64,000 nt of DNA from Candidatus Zixiibacteriota bacterium (GTDB lineage: Bacteria; Zixibacteria; MSB-5A5; GN15; FEB-12), in the NCBI GenBank assembly GCA_040753875.1, contig JBFMDV010000034.1, forward strand, positions 1 through 64,000, given 5' to 3'. Every line of letters starts with the position of its first letter. The first letter of the stretch is position 1. The notes under the pieces were generated by a model. It made no database searches, had not been told where the DNA came from, and saw nothing but the letters and a program-made list of their open reading frames with translations. Below, piece by piece: positions 18,603-26,781 of the stretch. A program made the position numbers and the translations under genes.

Positions 18603-18651
18603 TCAAGACCCCTGCCCACGCTTAAACCCTCGATGGGGTCTTGACCTACAC
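18603..18651. repeat. dispersed inverted repeat, copy A
   Basis: TCAAGACCCC (18603-18612) and GGGGTCTTGA (18635-18644) form the arms, followed by CCTACAC. The same arms, the same trailing CCTACAC and nearly the same spacing recur at 56200-56247, 37 kb away. Confidence 0.75.
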
Positions 18652-18670
18652 GAGCCTTTCGGTGTATCTT
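18641..18670 (+). promoter_or_regulatory. possible promoter of the Cys-rich protein gene
   Basis: TTGACC (18641-18646), 18-nt spacer, TATCTT (18665-18670). The -35 box is the right arm of the dispersed inverted repeat, so the repeat may have brought the promoter element. Confidence 0.4.
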
Positions 18671-18698
18671 GCCTTCACTTTCCTAAGGAGGTCAATGT

Positions 18699-19016
18699 AT
18701 GGCCAATCCCACCGGCGGCTTGCTCTGCTGGAACTGTGGCCGCCCAACCGGTATCGAACACAAAGTGACCCGCAACGACAGTTGCCCCCACTGCCTGGCG
18801 GACCTTCGCTGCTGCCGCGGGTGCCGTCATTTCGACCCCACCCGACGTTATCAATGCCGGGAGACGGTGGATCAGAATATCGTCAACAAGGAGAAGTCCA
18901 ACTTCTGCGATCTGTTCCAGATGCGGGATGTGTTCAAGCGCCCGGGCGGCATCTCCACCAGAACCGACACCAAGGACACCCGGAAGAAGAATTTCGACGA
19001 TCTGTTTAAGGATTAG
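18699..19016 (+). CDS. Cys-rich putative zinc-ribbon protein of unknown function
   Basis: A 105-aa protein with ten cysteines. The N-terminal half carries LLCWNCG, SCPHC and CCRGCRHFD, which fit one or two zinc ribbons, then YQCRE and NFCDLF. The second half is polar and ends in NFDDLFKD. The start is secure, with a near-perfect AAGGAGG at 18685-18691. I do not recognise a named family. The CxxC pairs suggest metal binding, possibly protein or nucleic-acid contact. It sits alone between repeat-rich spacers. Confidence 0.75.
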   Translation: MANPTGGLLCWNCGRPTGIEHKVTRNDSCPHCLADLRCCRGCRHFDPTRRYQCRETVDQNIVNKEKSNFCDLFQMRDVFKRPGGISTRTDTKDTRKKNFDDLFKD

Positions 19017-19031
19017 CCGATCGAGAACACT

Positions 19032-19059
19032 GTCGCGTCTCGACTCCGCTCGACGCGAC
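19032..19059. repeat. 28-bp palindromic repeat, copy 3
   Basis: Same palindrome as at 16453 and 16731, with arms GTCGCGTC and GACGCGAC around a 12-nt centre, without the rest of the 142-bp unit. It lies 16 nt after the stop of the Cys-rich protein gene. Confidence 0.8.
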
Positions 19060-19194
19060 CATCTGTCTCTGACATAAATCGACCATACGAACGAGTCAAT
19101 TCATCGCGAACGTGACAGATTCCTCGCACTCGCCGCCTTCGGCGACGGCTCGGAATGACTGGTCTCTTTGATCTGCCTCCCGAGCCACGGGAAA

Positions 19195-19222
19195 GTCGCA
19201 TTTCGACTCCGCTTGACGCGAC
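19195..19222. repeat. 28-bp palindromic repeat, copy 4 (degenerate)
   Basis: Same unit with two or three changes in the left arm (GTCGCATT). It lies between the Cys-rich gene and the 3' end of bfr; the rest of 19017-19242 has no supportable gene. Confidence 0.7.
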
Positions 19223-19242
19223 GATACGTTGCGGAAATCGAC

Positions 19243-19710
19243 CTACCCTATCTGCTGCGCCAAGTAGTTCTCGATGCCGACCTGCTTGATCTGGTCGAGT
19301 TGTGCCTCCAGCCAGTCCACATGCTCTTCCTCGTCTTTTAGGATCGACTCCAGAAGCTCCCGTGTGGCGTTATCGGCGGCCTCGGTAGCCTGTTTGACCG
19401 CTTTATTATACAGCTTGGAGGCGGTGTGCTCCCCTTTCAGGTCGTTCTTGAGCTGCGCTTCGACATCCTGACCAATCTGGATTTTGTTGAGCTTGCTCAC
19501 TTCGGGCGCCCCCTCCAGAAACAGAATCCGCGCAATCAGTTTCTCAGCGTGGTGCATCTCCTGAATCGCGCGTTTTTCGATCTTCTCGTGCAGTTTGCCA
19601 TACCCCCAGTTGTCGCACATCTCCGAGTGCACCATGTACTGATTGATAGCAGTCAACTCTTCGGCCAGCAGGCCGTTGAGCGTGGCGATCAGCTTGTCAT
19701 TTCCCTTCAC
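19243..19710 (-). CDS. bfr: Bacterioferritin
   Basis: Iron-storage ferritin cage subunit with ferroxidase activity. The 155-aa protein has the four-helix pattern: LLAEELTAINQYMVHSEMC (ferroxidase Glu), IQEMHHAEKLIARILFLEG (Glu-x-x-His pair and the Met that corresponds to the haem-ligand Met of E. coli Bfr), IGQDVEAQLKNDLKGE and DEEEHVDWLEAQL. The frame is open further upstream, but GTG at 19708-19710 has GAGGAGG 7-8 nt before it and gives the normal length. It is divergent from rrf2-mrp across about 190 bp. Confidence 0.93.
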   Translation of the reverse strand: MKGNDKLIATLNGLLAEELTAINQYMVHSEMCDNWGYGKLHEKIEKRAIQEMHHAEKLIARILFLEGAPEVSKLNKIQIGQDVEAQLKNDLKGEHTASKLYNKAVKQATEAADNATRELLESILKDEEEHVDWLEAQLDQIKQVGIENYLAQQIG

Positions 19711-19760
19711 CGTGCGCCTCCTCTCAGGCAGTTTGTCAGCAAACCTAATGTTCTGATTGA

Positions 19761-19790
19761 AATATATTGTCCATGATATCACATTGTCAA
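19761..19790 (-). promoter_or_regulatory. bfr promoter
   Basis: On the complement, TTGACA (19785-19790), 18-nt spacer, TATATT (19761-19766). Leader about 45 nt. The Rrf2 regulator is encoded divergently and could act here (inference). Confidence 0.55.
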
Positions 19791-19868
19791 GGCGTCGGCG
19801 CGGTCGGGACAAAATCGGCCTACATTGTCCCGCTGGCTCAGCTTTGCCTCCGACTTCGGGCATTTTTC

Positions 19869-19898
19869 TTGTCCGCCAAGCACTCCATTGCGTATATT
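19869..19898 (+). promoter_or_regulatory. rrf2-mrp promoter (leaderless arrangement)
   Basis: TTGTCC (19869-19874), 18-nt spacer, TATATT (19893-19898). The -10 box ends 6 nt before the GTG start at 19905, so the transcript would begin at or next to the start codon. There is no Shine-Dalgarno. Confidence 0.45.
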
Positions 19899-19904
19899 CC
19901 CCAC

Positions 19905-20327
19905 GTGATTACCAAAAAGACCGAGTACGCTATCCGGGCCATGAGCGAACTGGCGGCCGATCCGGAACATCTGGCCACCGCCAATCAGATCGCACAGCGC
20001 CAAGCGATTCCGCCCAAGTATCTGCCGCAGATTGTCTCGGAACTGACCCGGGCGGGGCTGCTCATGTCCGTGCGCGGGTACGGTGGTGGCGTCCGGCTCA
20101 GCCGTCCGGCATCGGAGATCAATATCCTGAGCATTATCGAGGCGATGCAGGGAGCACTCACGATGTTTGAATGCCAGGTCGGCGAAACGGACTGTGTCCA
20201 TCATCCCGACTGCCGCCTGCTGCAGGTGTACTGCCAGGCGCAGGCCGAACTGGAACGGACATTTGCGGAAACCAAACTGTCCGATATACCGTTACATCGA
20301 CAAACACGAGGTTCGCATGCTAAGTAA
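19905..20327 (+). CDS. Rrf2-family transcriptional regulator, probably Fe-S type
   Basis: A 140-aa winged-helix regulator beginning VITKKTEYAIRAMSELA, followed by the helix-turn-helix region ANQIAQRQAIPPKYLPQIVSEL and the wing VRGYGGGVRLSRP. Cysteines at FECQ, DCVHHPDC and VYC lie in the region where IscR/NsrR-type members hold a cluster; three are expected as ligands and four are present. GTG 19905 gives the family's normal N-terminus; an upstream extension in the same frame lacks similarity. It overlaps mrp by 11 nt, so the two are translationally coupled, fitting a role in Fe-S homeostasis or redox sensing. Confidence 0.88.
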   Translation: MITKKTEYAIRAMSELAADPEHLATANQIAQRQAIPPKYLPQIVSELTRAGLLMSVRGYGGGVRLSRPASEINILSIIEAMQGALTMFECQVGETDCVHHPDCRLLQVYCQAQAELERTFAETKLSDIPLHRQTRGSHAK

Positions 20328-21375
20328 GGAAGCTGTTCTCCATATCCTGTCCGGGATCGAGGATCCCGAACTCAAGCGACCGCTGACCGAGTTGGATATG
20401 GTGAAGTTTGTCGATATCCAGGGGGGGAATGTGACGGTCGGGATCACTCTCACGGTCCCGGGCTGCCCGCTCAAAGAGAAAATCAACGCCGATGTGACCA
20501 AAGGGCTGGGACTGATTCCAGGGGTGGAGTCGGTCAACGTGAAATTTGATGTCATGACCGATGAGCAGCGCGAGAAACTCAAAGAAAAACTGGGGTTTGC
20601 ACGCGGCCCGCAGCGCGAGCCGGTTTCAATAGTCAATTTTGCCAAACGGTTTATCGCGGTATCATCGGGCAAGGGGGGCGTGGGCAAATCGACGATCACC
20701 ACCAATCTGGCGGCTGCGCTGGCGCGATTGGGACACAAAGTGGGACTGCTTGACGCCGATGTGTACGGCTTTTCAGTGCCCCGCATGCTCGGCGTCCAGG
20801 GGCAGCCGACCATCATAGACGACAAGATTGTGCCGCTTCGCAAAGGGGATAACCTTCAAGTGGTCTCGATGGGGTTTTTCGTCAATGAGGATGATCCGGT
20901 CATCTGGCGCGGCCCGCTTCTGCACAAGGCGATCAACCAGTTCTTGAGCGATGTCGCCTGGGATGATCTGGATTTTCTGTTTTTGGACCTTCCGCCCGGC
21001 ACCGGCGATGTGACCCTGACAATCGCGCAGGCAATCCCGGCGGCCGAACTGCTCGTAGTAACCACCCCGCAGGCAACCGCCACGCACGTGGCCGGACGAG
21101 TGGCTAAGCTGGCCGAACGCACCAAGTTGCGTGTGATTGGCGTGATCGAGAACATGGCGTATTTTGAAACCGACGGTCGCCGCGAGTACGTATTTGGCCG
21201 GGACGGCGGCAAGATGCTCGCCGAGCGGCTGGAAGTGCCGTTTCTTGGCGAGATTCCGCTGAATACATCGATTCGGGAAGGGGCCGACACCGGTCGTCCG
21301 GTCGCACTCGACGGGACGCCGTTGCAGATTGCAACGTTCGAAGCAATCGCGCGCACAATAGAGAGGATGCAGTAA
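20317..21375 (+). CDS. mrp: Mrp/ApbC-type Fe-S carrier ATPase
   Basis: A 352-aa P-loop protein with an N-terminal MIP18/DUF59 domain (residues 1-90, including VGITLTVPGCPLKEKI) and a ParA-like domain with GKGGVGKS at 118-125, LLDADVYGFSVPRMLG and LDLPPGTGDVTLT. Known relatives transfer Fe-S clusters to client proteins. The typical C-terminal CxxC is not evident in the last residues, so cluster binding may differ. ATG 20317 overlaps the rrf2 stop; a longer frame upstream only reads through rrf2. It is the last gene before the dnaA promoter region. Confidence 0.92.
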   Translation: MLSKEAVLHILSGIEDPELKRPLTELDMVKFVDIQGGNVTVGITLTVPGCPLKEKINADVTKGLGLIPGVESVNVKFDVMTDEQREKLKEKLGFARGPQREPVSIVNFAKRFIAVSSGKGGVGKSTITTNLAAALARLGHKVGLLDADVYGFSVPRMLGVQGQPTIIDDKIVPLRKGDNLQVVSMGFFVNEDDPVIWRGPLLHKAINQFLSDVAWDDLDFLFLDLPPGTGDVTLTIAQAIPAAELLVVTTPQATATHVAGRVAKLAERTKLRVIGVIENMAYFETDGRREYVFGRDGGKMLAERLEVPFLGEIPLNTSIREGADTGRPVALDGTPLQIATFEAIARTIERMQ

Positions 21376-21418
21376 CGATAACCTTTTGGTGACATTACTG
21401 TTTGCCGCTCACGAAAAT

Positions 21419-21681
21419 TTATCCACAGGCGATTTGCCGCGGGGACTCCAGTCGATTCCAAAGATATCCACACCTAATACGCTATCGGGCAAAGCGTTCA
21501 GGATCGACACTCTTTTTTGATTCGGAGCGCTTGACGTTTGTGCGACGATGTCATACTTATACTCGTGAATTGTATCGAGTCGCAAATTGTTGGCAGCGTG
21601 TGGATAAATTCCGGGGGTATCTCGGAACTCCCGAAACGCAATCACGTTAGAAAATCATTTCACCACTGATCGTGTGAATAA
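21419..21681. other. oriC: oriC candidate, upstream DnaA-box cluster
   Basis: Perfect DnaA boxes TTATCCACA at 21419-21427 (+) and 21599-21607 (complement), TTATTCACA at 21673-21681 (complement) and a one-mismatch ATATCCACA at 21464-21472, all in the spacer between mrp and dnaA. The 414-nt spacer holds no gene. A second group of weaker boxes and an AT-rich stretch lies after dnaA. Confidence 0.7.
21531..21559 (+). promoter_or_regulatory. probable dnaA promoter
   Basis: TTGACG (21531-21536), 17-nt spacer, TACTTA (21554-21559). A DnaA box lies about 40 nt downstream (21599-21607), which would suit autoregulation by DnaA. Confidence 0.5.
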
Positions 21682-21789
21682 AATTGTGGGGAACGTGCTC
21701 ACAAGCCGTGGTGACGTATCGCAATTTGCGGCCCGGAAAGGAATTAGGACAAACCTCACATGTTAATAAACGACCGAGGGGGTTCGTAC

Positions 21790-23148
21790 ATGTCGGAAAA
21801 CGTGTCTAACTCGTCACAGTGGAATGACTGTCTCAAGTACATGGCGGTACGAGTCAAGGAACAGTCATTCAACATCTGGTTGAAACACACGAAAGGAGAA
21901 CCGAACGGAAGCGGGGAGTTCAAGGTAACGGTCCCCAACCAGTTCGTCGCCGACTGGATTGACGACCATTTCCGCGAGTTGATCGATGAAGCGTTCGTCG
22001 AGGTGCTGGGGAAACCGTACGAGGTGGTCTATATCGTCACCGGGCAGAGCGACGGTACCGACCAGACAAGTCTCAATTTTGAAGCGGCCATGGGAATGCC
22101 CGTGGCGTTGCCGGCCATCAATTACCACCACAACCTCAACAGCAAGTACACGTTCGAGTCATTGGTGGTTGGTGACTTCAATCAGTTCGCCTGTGCTGCG
22201 GCCAAGGCAGTTGCCGAGGGGCCAGGCATGACGCGGTATAACCCGCTGTTTATCTATGGCGGCACCGGGCTCGGGAAAACGCACATTGTGCAGGCAATCG
22301 GCAACTACATTTTCGAGCAGTTTCCCACCAAGCGGATAGTCTATGCCACCTCAGAGAAATTCACTTCCGATTTCATTTCGGCGATCTCCGACCGGAGCAT
22401 TTCGGATTTTCACAAGGTTTATCGCGATGTCGACGTGTTGATCATCGATGACATCCAGTTCTTCACCGGCAAAGAGTCGACCCAGGAGCAGTTCTTCCAT
22501 ACGTTCAACACGCTGTATCATGCCGGCAAACAGATCATTCTCACATGTGACCGTCCTCCCAGGGAAATCAAAGGGCTCGAAGAACGCTTGTTGTCCCGTT
22601 TCTCCTGGGGTCTGGTGACCGATCTTCAGGCACCGGATCTGGAGAACCGAACCGCTATCCTTCAGAAGAAGCTGGTTGATGAAGGTGCGAGTGTAGCCGA
22701 CGCTGTGATCACTCATATTGCCGAGCAGGTCCGGACCAACATTCGGGAACTGGAGGGTGCGTTGACGCGAGTGCTGGCGTATGCAGCGCTCCGGGGGGTA
22801 CCGGTCGACCTTGAACTGGCAGCTAAGATCTTGTCCGATACGCATGCCGACCACAAGAAGGAAGTGACAATCGAGGCAATTCAGCGGAAGACGGCGGATA
22901 CGTTTCGTATCGAGTCCGGGATGATGACAGCCAAGAAAAAGACCGCCAAGATCGCACTCGCACGGCAGGTAGCCATGTATCTGTCGCGGTCACTGACCGA
23001 TAACTCCCTTAAAACCATCGGTGCGGCATTCGGTGGTCGGGACCACTCGACGGTTATCCACGCCTGCGATCTTATCTCCAAGCGGATGGCCACTGACCAT
23101 TCTTTTCGGGATAAAATTGACAAACTTACAGCAGCTCTGCTATATTGA
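21790..23148 (+). CDS. dnaA: Chromosomal replication initiator DnaA
   Basis: The 452-aa protein has an N-terminal domain I (LKYMAVRVKEQSFNIWLKHT), a linker, the AAA+ core starting at NSKYTFESLVVGDFN with Walker A GGTGLGKT (Lys 163) and Walker B VLIIDDIQFF, and the DNA-binding domain ending with the signature GGRDHSTVIHAC. The start is set by GAGGGGG at 21776-21782, 7 nt before ATG 21790; an ATG at 21760 in the same frame lacks a ribosome site. It lies beside DnaA boxes and ahead of dnaN and recF, the classic origin order. Confidence 0.97.
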   Translation: MSENVSNSSQWNDCLKYMAVRVKEQSFNIWLKHTKGEPNGSGEFKVTVPNQFVADWIDDHFRELIDEAFVEVLGKPYEVVYIVTGQSDGTDQTSLNFEAAMGMPVALPAINYHHNLNSKYTFESLVVGDFNQFACAAAKAVAEGPGMTRYNPLFIYGGTGLGKTHIVQAIGNYIFEQFPTKRIVYATSEKFTSDFISAISDRSISDFHKVYRDVDVLIIDDIQFFTGKESTQEQFFHTFNTLYHAGKQIILTCDRPPREIKGLEERLLSRFSWGLVTDLQAPDLENRTAILQKKLVDEGASVADAVITHIAEQVRTNIRELEGALTRVLAYAALRGVPVDLELAAKILSDTHADHKKEVTIEAIQRKTADTFRIESGMMTAKKKTAKIALARQVAMYLSRSLTDNSLKTIGAAFGGRDHSTVIHACDLISKRMATDHSFRDKIDKLTAALLY

Positions 23149-23159
23149 TATTGACAATC

Positions 23160-23404
23160 TGTGGGTAACCGTGTGAATGTAACTGGGCAAGTTCACGCCG
23201 GGACGCTATTGTGAGTAACACGAAGAGTTGCAGAGTATCTGTCAACAGGGATATGGATAGTCGTTCCGGCCATGTTCAGTGCAATAATGATATGCATCTA
23301 TGGAGGATGTGAGAGTACAAGCGGCTTTGCGGTTGGGCTTGTTCACATCTCCACAGATATTATTATCATCAGTATATAGAGATATAACCGGGTAACAATA
23401 TTAT
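23160..23404. other. oriC: oriC candidate, dnaA-dnaN spacer with AT-rich stretch
   Basis: The spacer has a one-mismatch DnaA box (23160-23168, complement TTACCCACA), two-mismatch boxes at 23252-23260 and 23347-23355, and directly after the last a strongly AT-rich run (about 23357-23404, with ATTATTATCATC and TATATAGAGATATAA). That is the order expected for boxes beside a duplex-unwinding element. No gene fits in the spacer. Confidence 0.6.
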
Positions 23405-23440
23405 TTGCGTGTGTATGATTTCGAGCAGGAGAGTCCGACA

Positions 23441-24553
23441 ATGAAGTTCTCTTTGTCAAAGACGAAACTCAGTAATTGCCTGCAGTCAGTCCTTCAGGTA
23501 GTACCATCCAAGTCAACCTTACCGATTCTGACCAATGTGCTGATTGAGGCGTTGGAGAACAAGTTGAAGATCTCCGCTACGGATCTTGATATCTCGATCA
23601 CCGCCAGCGTAGAATGTACGGTTGCTAAGAAGGGCTCGGTAGCTTTGCCGGCGAGGATACTTTTTGAGATTATTCGCGAACTGCCCGAGTCGGAGATTAC
23701 GTTTGAGGCGGCTAATCAGCGTGTTGAAATTCGAATACCCAACGGTTCATACAAGATCGCCAGTGTTTCGCCTGAGGATTTCCCAAAACTTCCTGCCGTT
23801 AACACAAAGCGTGAGATCAAAATAGACAGTAGCGATCTGGTTAAGATGATTCGTAAAACAACCTTTGCCTGCTCCACAGATGAAACGCGCCCGGCGCTCA
23901 ACGGGGTACTCTGGCAGACGAAGGGGGACCGGATGCAGATGGTGGCCACTGACGGACATCGTCTGGCCAAAGTGTCCATGGAAAACAGCCGTCTCAAGGG
24001 AATGGCGGAGGATATTATTATCCCGCCGAAAGTCCTCAACCTGATCCCCAAATTCACCGATGGTGAACAAAAGGAGGTTGGTATTATTTTTGGTGAGAAC
24101 AACATCATCTTCAATCTCAACGATACAATTCTTACATCGCGCCTGATCGAGGGTCCATATCCGAATTTTGAGCAGGTCATTCCAACCAGTAGTGACAAGA
24201 AGCTGACTGTATCCAAGGATGAACTGTCAGGCGCCGTGCGGCGAGTTTCTATTCTCTCTAACGCCCTTACTCATCAGGTGAAGTTTGCCATCAAGAAGGG
24301 CTCACTCACACTGTCCACCAGCAACGCCGATGTGGGCGGCGAAGGGAAAGAGACACTGGATTGCGACTACCAAGGGGAGCAGGTGGAGATAGGCTATAAC
24401 GCCACCTATATTAACGATATACTGACCCGCATGGATGGCGGTGAGGTACTATTCGAGCTCTCCACACCGATTGCAGCCGGTGTCGTGTACAGTCCCGGTA
24501 CACCCAAAGAAGAGTTTCTGTGTCTGGTCATGCCGCTTCGCTTGGCCGAGTGA
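23441..24553 (+). CDS. dnaN: DNA polymerase III sliding clamp, beta subunit
   Basis: The 370-aa protein has three clamp domains. It begins MKFSLSKTKLSNCLQSVLQVVPSK (in part), with LPILTNVLIEA, later TDETRPALNGVLWQ and TDGHRLAKVSM at the domain 2 pocket, and ends in the conserved VMPLRLAE, the usual MPMRL end. The start ATG 23441 follows CAGGAGAG; an upstream in-frame extension has no similarity. recF follows after 67 nt. Confidence 0.97.
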   Translation: MKFSLSKTKLSNCLQSVLQVVPSKSTLPILTNVLIEALENKLKISATDLDISITASVECTVAKKGSVALPARILFEIIRELPESEITFEAANQRVEIRIPNGSYKIASVSPEDFPKLPAVNTKREIKIDSSDLVKMIRKTTFACSTDETRPALNGVLWQTKGDRMQMVATDGHRLAKVSMENSRLKGMAEDIIIPPKVLNLIPKFTDGEQKEVGIIFGENNIIFNLNDTILTSRLIEGPYPNFEQVIPTSSDKKLTVSKDELSGAVRRVSILSNALTHQVKFAIKKGSLTLSTSNADVGGEGKETLDCDYQGEQVEIGYNATYINDILTRMDGGEVLFELSTPIAAGVVYSPGTPKEEFLCLVMPLRLAE

Positions 24554-24620
24554 GACTGACGGCAAGGGATGATCGGGTGGGAGATGTCAGCATCTGCCAT
24601 TTCCATTGTTGGAAGTTGAC

Positions 24621-25709
24621 ATGATTGTCTCGGCACTGACCCTGACGCATTTCCGGAATTTCGAGTCGTTGACAGTCCCGTTTTCGCCAAAACTCAATGT
24701 CTTGTACGGTGACAACGGTTCCGGCAAGACAAATCTCCTTGAAGGCATTTTCGTGCTTTGCTTGGGCCGTTCTCAGCGCGGCGCTGCCGACAGCGTGTTG
24801 TTGCAAACTGGCCAGGAGGTGTATCGTCTCGAGGGAGTGGTGTGCCACGACGGTCAGGAGCACACGTTGGCGGTGGCATACCAGCGAGCCGGGCGACGCC
24901 GCATTACCATCGACCAGTCACCGGTTCGCCAAAGCGAGCTGTACGACCGCTTTTGCGTAGTCTCCGCCGGGCCCGAAGACAGCGAGATCATATCCGGACC
25001 ACCGTCCATGAGGCGTCTGTTTCTCGACATTTACCTCTCGCAGTTCTCCCGGAGATATCTGGTGGACCTGACCGACTATCAGCGCGCTCTGGCACAGAAG
25101 AATGCTGCTCTCAAGGCAGAAATGGACCCATCGCCGTTTGAGAGTATCCTGATCAGTACCGGCGCGCGGCTCATACAGGCCCGCGTGCAGTTCACCACTG
25201 AGCTCTCACAATCGGCGGCCGAAAGTTACCGGGCTATTGCTCAGGGGGAGGGGTTGGAACTCCGGTATGAACCGTCGGTCCCGTGCGGAGCTGAAAGCAT
25301 GGACATTCCGGCTATAGAGCAGTCGTTTGAGATCCGGCTCGCCAGTCTGGCGGAGCGGGAGCGGGCAGCGCACACGTCTCTCGTGGGACCGCATCGCGAC
25401 GACCTGGCCATCGAGATCAAAGGGATGCCGGCACGCACCTTCGGCTCGCAGGGGCAATGGCGGACCACGGCCATCGCTTTGAAACTGGCCGTCTATGACC
25501 TGTTGAAACGGAAGCGGGAGACCACACCGATCCTGTTGCTCGACGAAATATTCGCGGAACTCGATCGCGGAAGGTCCCAGGCACTGGTCGAAGCGTTTGC
25601 CGGCTACGAGCAGCTATTTCTGACCACAGCCGGAGAGCCGCCGGTCGGTCTTGCCGCCGAAAGCCGGAAATTCCGGATCGCGTCCGGCGCGATCGAGGAG
25701 ATACACTGA
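24621..25709 (+). CDS. recF: Recombination mediator RecF
   Basis: SMC-like ATPase that loads RecA at gaps. The 362-aa protein begins MIVSALTLTHFRNFESL, with Walker A GDNGSGKTNLLEGI, the RecF segment GPPSMRRLFLDIYLSQFS, the signature region SQGQWRTTAIALKLA and Walker B ILLLDEIFAELD. GGAAG precedes ATG 24621 by 5 nt. The order dnaA-dnaN-recF is the classic one; gyrB does not follow, and an ABC ATPase starts 1 nt after the stop instead. Confidence 0.96.
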   Translation: MIVSALTLTHFRNFESLTVPFSPKLNVLYGDNGSGKTNLLEGIFVLCLGRSQRGAADSVLLQTGQEVYRLEGVVCHDGQEHTLAVAYQRAGRRRITIDQSPVRQSELYDRFCVVSAGPEDSEIISGPPSMRRLFLDIYLSQFSRRYLVDLTDYQRALAQKNAALKAEMDPSPFESILISTGARLIQARVQFTTELSQSAAESYRAIAQGEGLELRYEPSVPCGAESMDIPAIEQSFEIRLASLAERERAAHTSLVGPHRDDLAIEIKGMPARTFGSQGQWRTTAIALKLAVYDLLKRKRETTPILLLDEIFAELDRGRSQALVEAFAGYEQLFLTTAGEPPVGLAAESRKFRIASGAIEEIH

Positions 25710-25710
25710 C

Positions 25711-26763
25711 ATGCCGGGACTCTCAGTGAACAATGTCTCCAAAACCTTCGCTGATTCCAGAGTGCTTGACAACATCTCACTCGAACTGACAGGGGGTGAA
25801 CTGCTCGTGTTGCTTGGGTCGTCAGGATGCGGTAAATCGACTCTCCTGAGAATAATTGCCGGGCTCGAACAGGCTGACAGCGGACAGATATTCATCGATG
25901 GCCGCCGTGTCGATGAACTTCGCCCGCGAGATCGGAATATTGCGCTGGTATTCCAGAACTATTCGCTGTACCCGCACATGAGTGTCGAGAAGAATCTGGC
26001 GTTCCCGCTGAAGGTGAGCGGTGTAAAAAAAGACGAGATTAGACAGCGGGTCTCGCAGACGGCCCAACTGTTGGGACTGGCGGACAGGTTGAAAGACAAG
26101 CCGGGGCAACTTTCCGGTGGCCAGCGCCAGCGGGTGGCGCTCGGGCGGGCGATCATCAGGCAACCCTCGCTGTTTCTTCTGGATGAGCCGCTATCCAATC
26201 TCGATGCCGATCTTCGTGTCCGCATGCGCCAGGAGATCGTGAGGCTCCAGAAGGAACTCAACTGCACCATGGTGCATGTCACGCACGATCAGGCCGAAGC
26301 ACTCACCATGGCGGACCGAATCGCTTTGCTTCACTGCGGGCGTATCGAACAGATCGGCACGCCCGAAGAGCTGTACCAATCCCCCGTGAGCGAATACGTG
26401 GCGAATTTTATCGGGCAGCCCAAAATCAACATGATCGACGGCTCGCTTGAGGGGACGAAATTGATGCCGTTCGGGCTGGAGTTCGCGGGGAATCTCGACA
26501 AGCTTGATCGGACACGGGTCCGATTCGGCATCCGACCGGAGGCTATAGCAATCCACCCGGAAGGGGATTTCACCGGGCACGTGGTATCAGCCGAGTACAT
26601 GGGGGACCACTATGTCATGGTGTTGTCGTATCGGGAGCTTGCGTTGACAGTTATGACAGTCGCCACGCCACCGGAACCGACCTTGCCGGTAAGGTTTACG
26701 ATCTACCCGCGCGACCTGCTTTTCTTCGACTCCGAGAGCGGCAAGAGACTTGAATTACTCTGA
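25711..26763 (+). CDS. MalK/UgpC-type ABC importer ATPase, orphan
   Basis: A 350-aa ATPase with Walker A GSSGCGKST, Q-loop LVFQNYSLYPHMSVEKN, signature LSGGQRQRVALGRA, Walker B LFLLDEPLSNLD, the MalK-type HVTHDQAEALTMADRIALL and a C-terminal TOBE/regulatory domain (about residues 235-350, with VRFGIRPEAI). Relatives power uptake of sugars or glycerol phosphate and may be shared by several permeases. No permease or binding-protein gene is near. It starts 1 nt after the recF stop, with GAGGAG inside the end of recF. The substrate is unknown. Confidence 0.9.
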   Translation: MPGLSVNNVSKTFADSRVLDNISLELTGGELLVLLGSSGCGKSTLLRIIAGLEQADSGQIFIDGRRVDELRPRDRNIALVFQNYSLYPHMSVEKNLAFPLKVSGVKKDEIRQRVSQTAQLLGLADRLKDKPGQLSGGQRQRVALGRAIIRQPSLFLLDEPLSNLDADLRVRMRQEIVRLQKELNCTMVHVTHDQAEALTMADRIALLHCGRIEQIGTPEELYQSPVSEYVANFIGQPKINMIDGSLEGTKLMPFGLEFAGNLDKLDRTRVRFGIRPEAIAIHPEGDFTGHVVSAEYMGDHYVMVLSYRELALTVMTVATPPEPTLPVRFTIYPRDLLFFDSESGKRLELL

Positions 26764-26781
26764 GCAGTGCCTGACAGCAAT

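Noticed and set aside
16297-19242. CRISPR array
   Set aside because: Repeats are irregularly spaced, palindromic and of differing lengths, with no constant spacer size and no cas genes.
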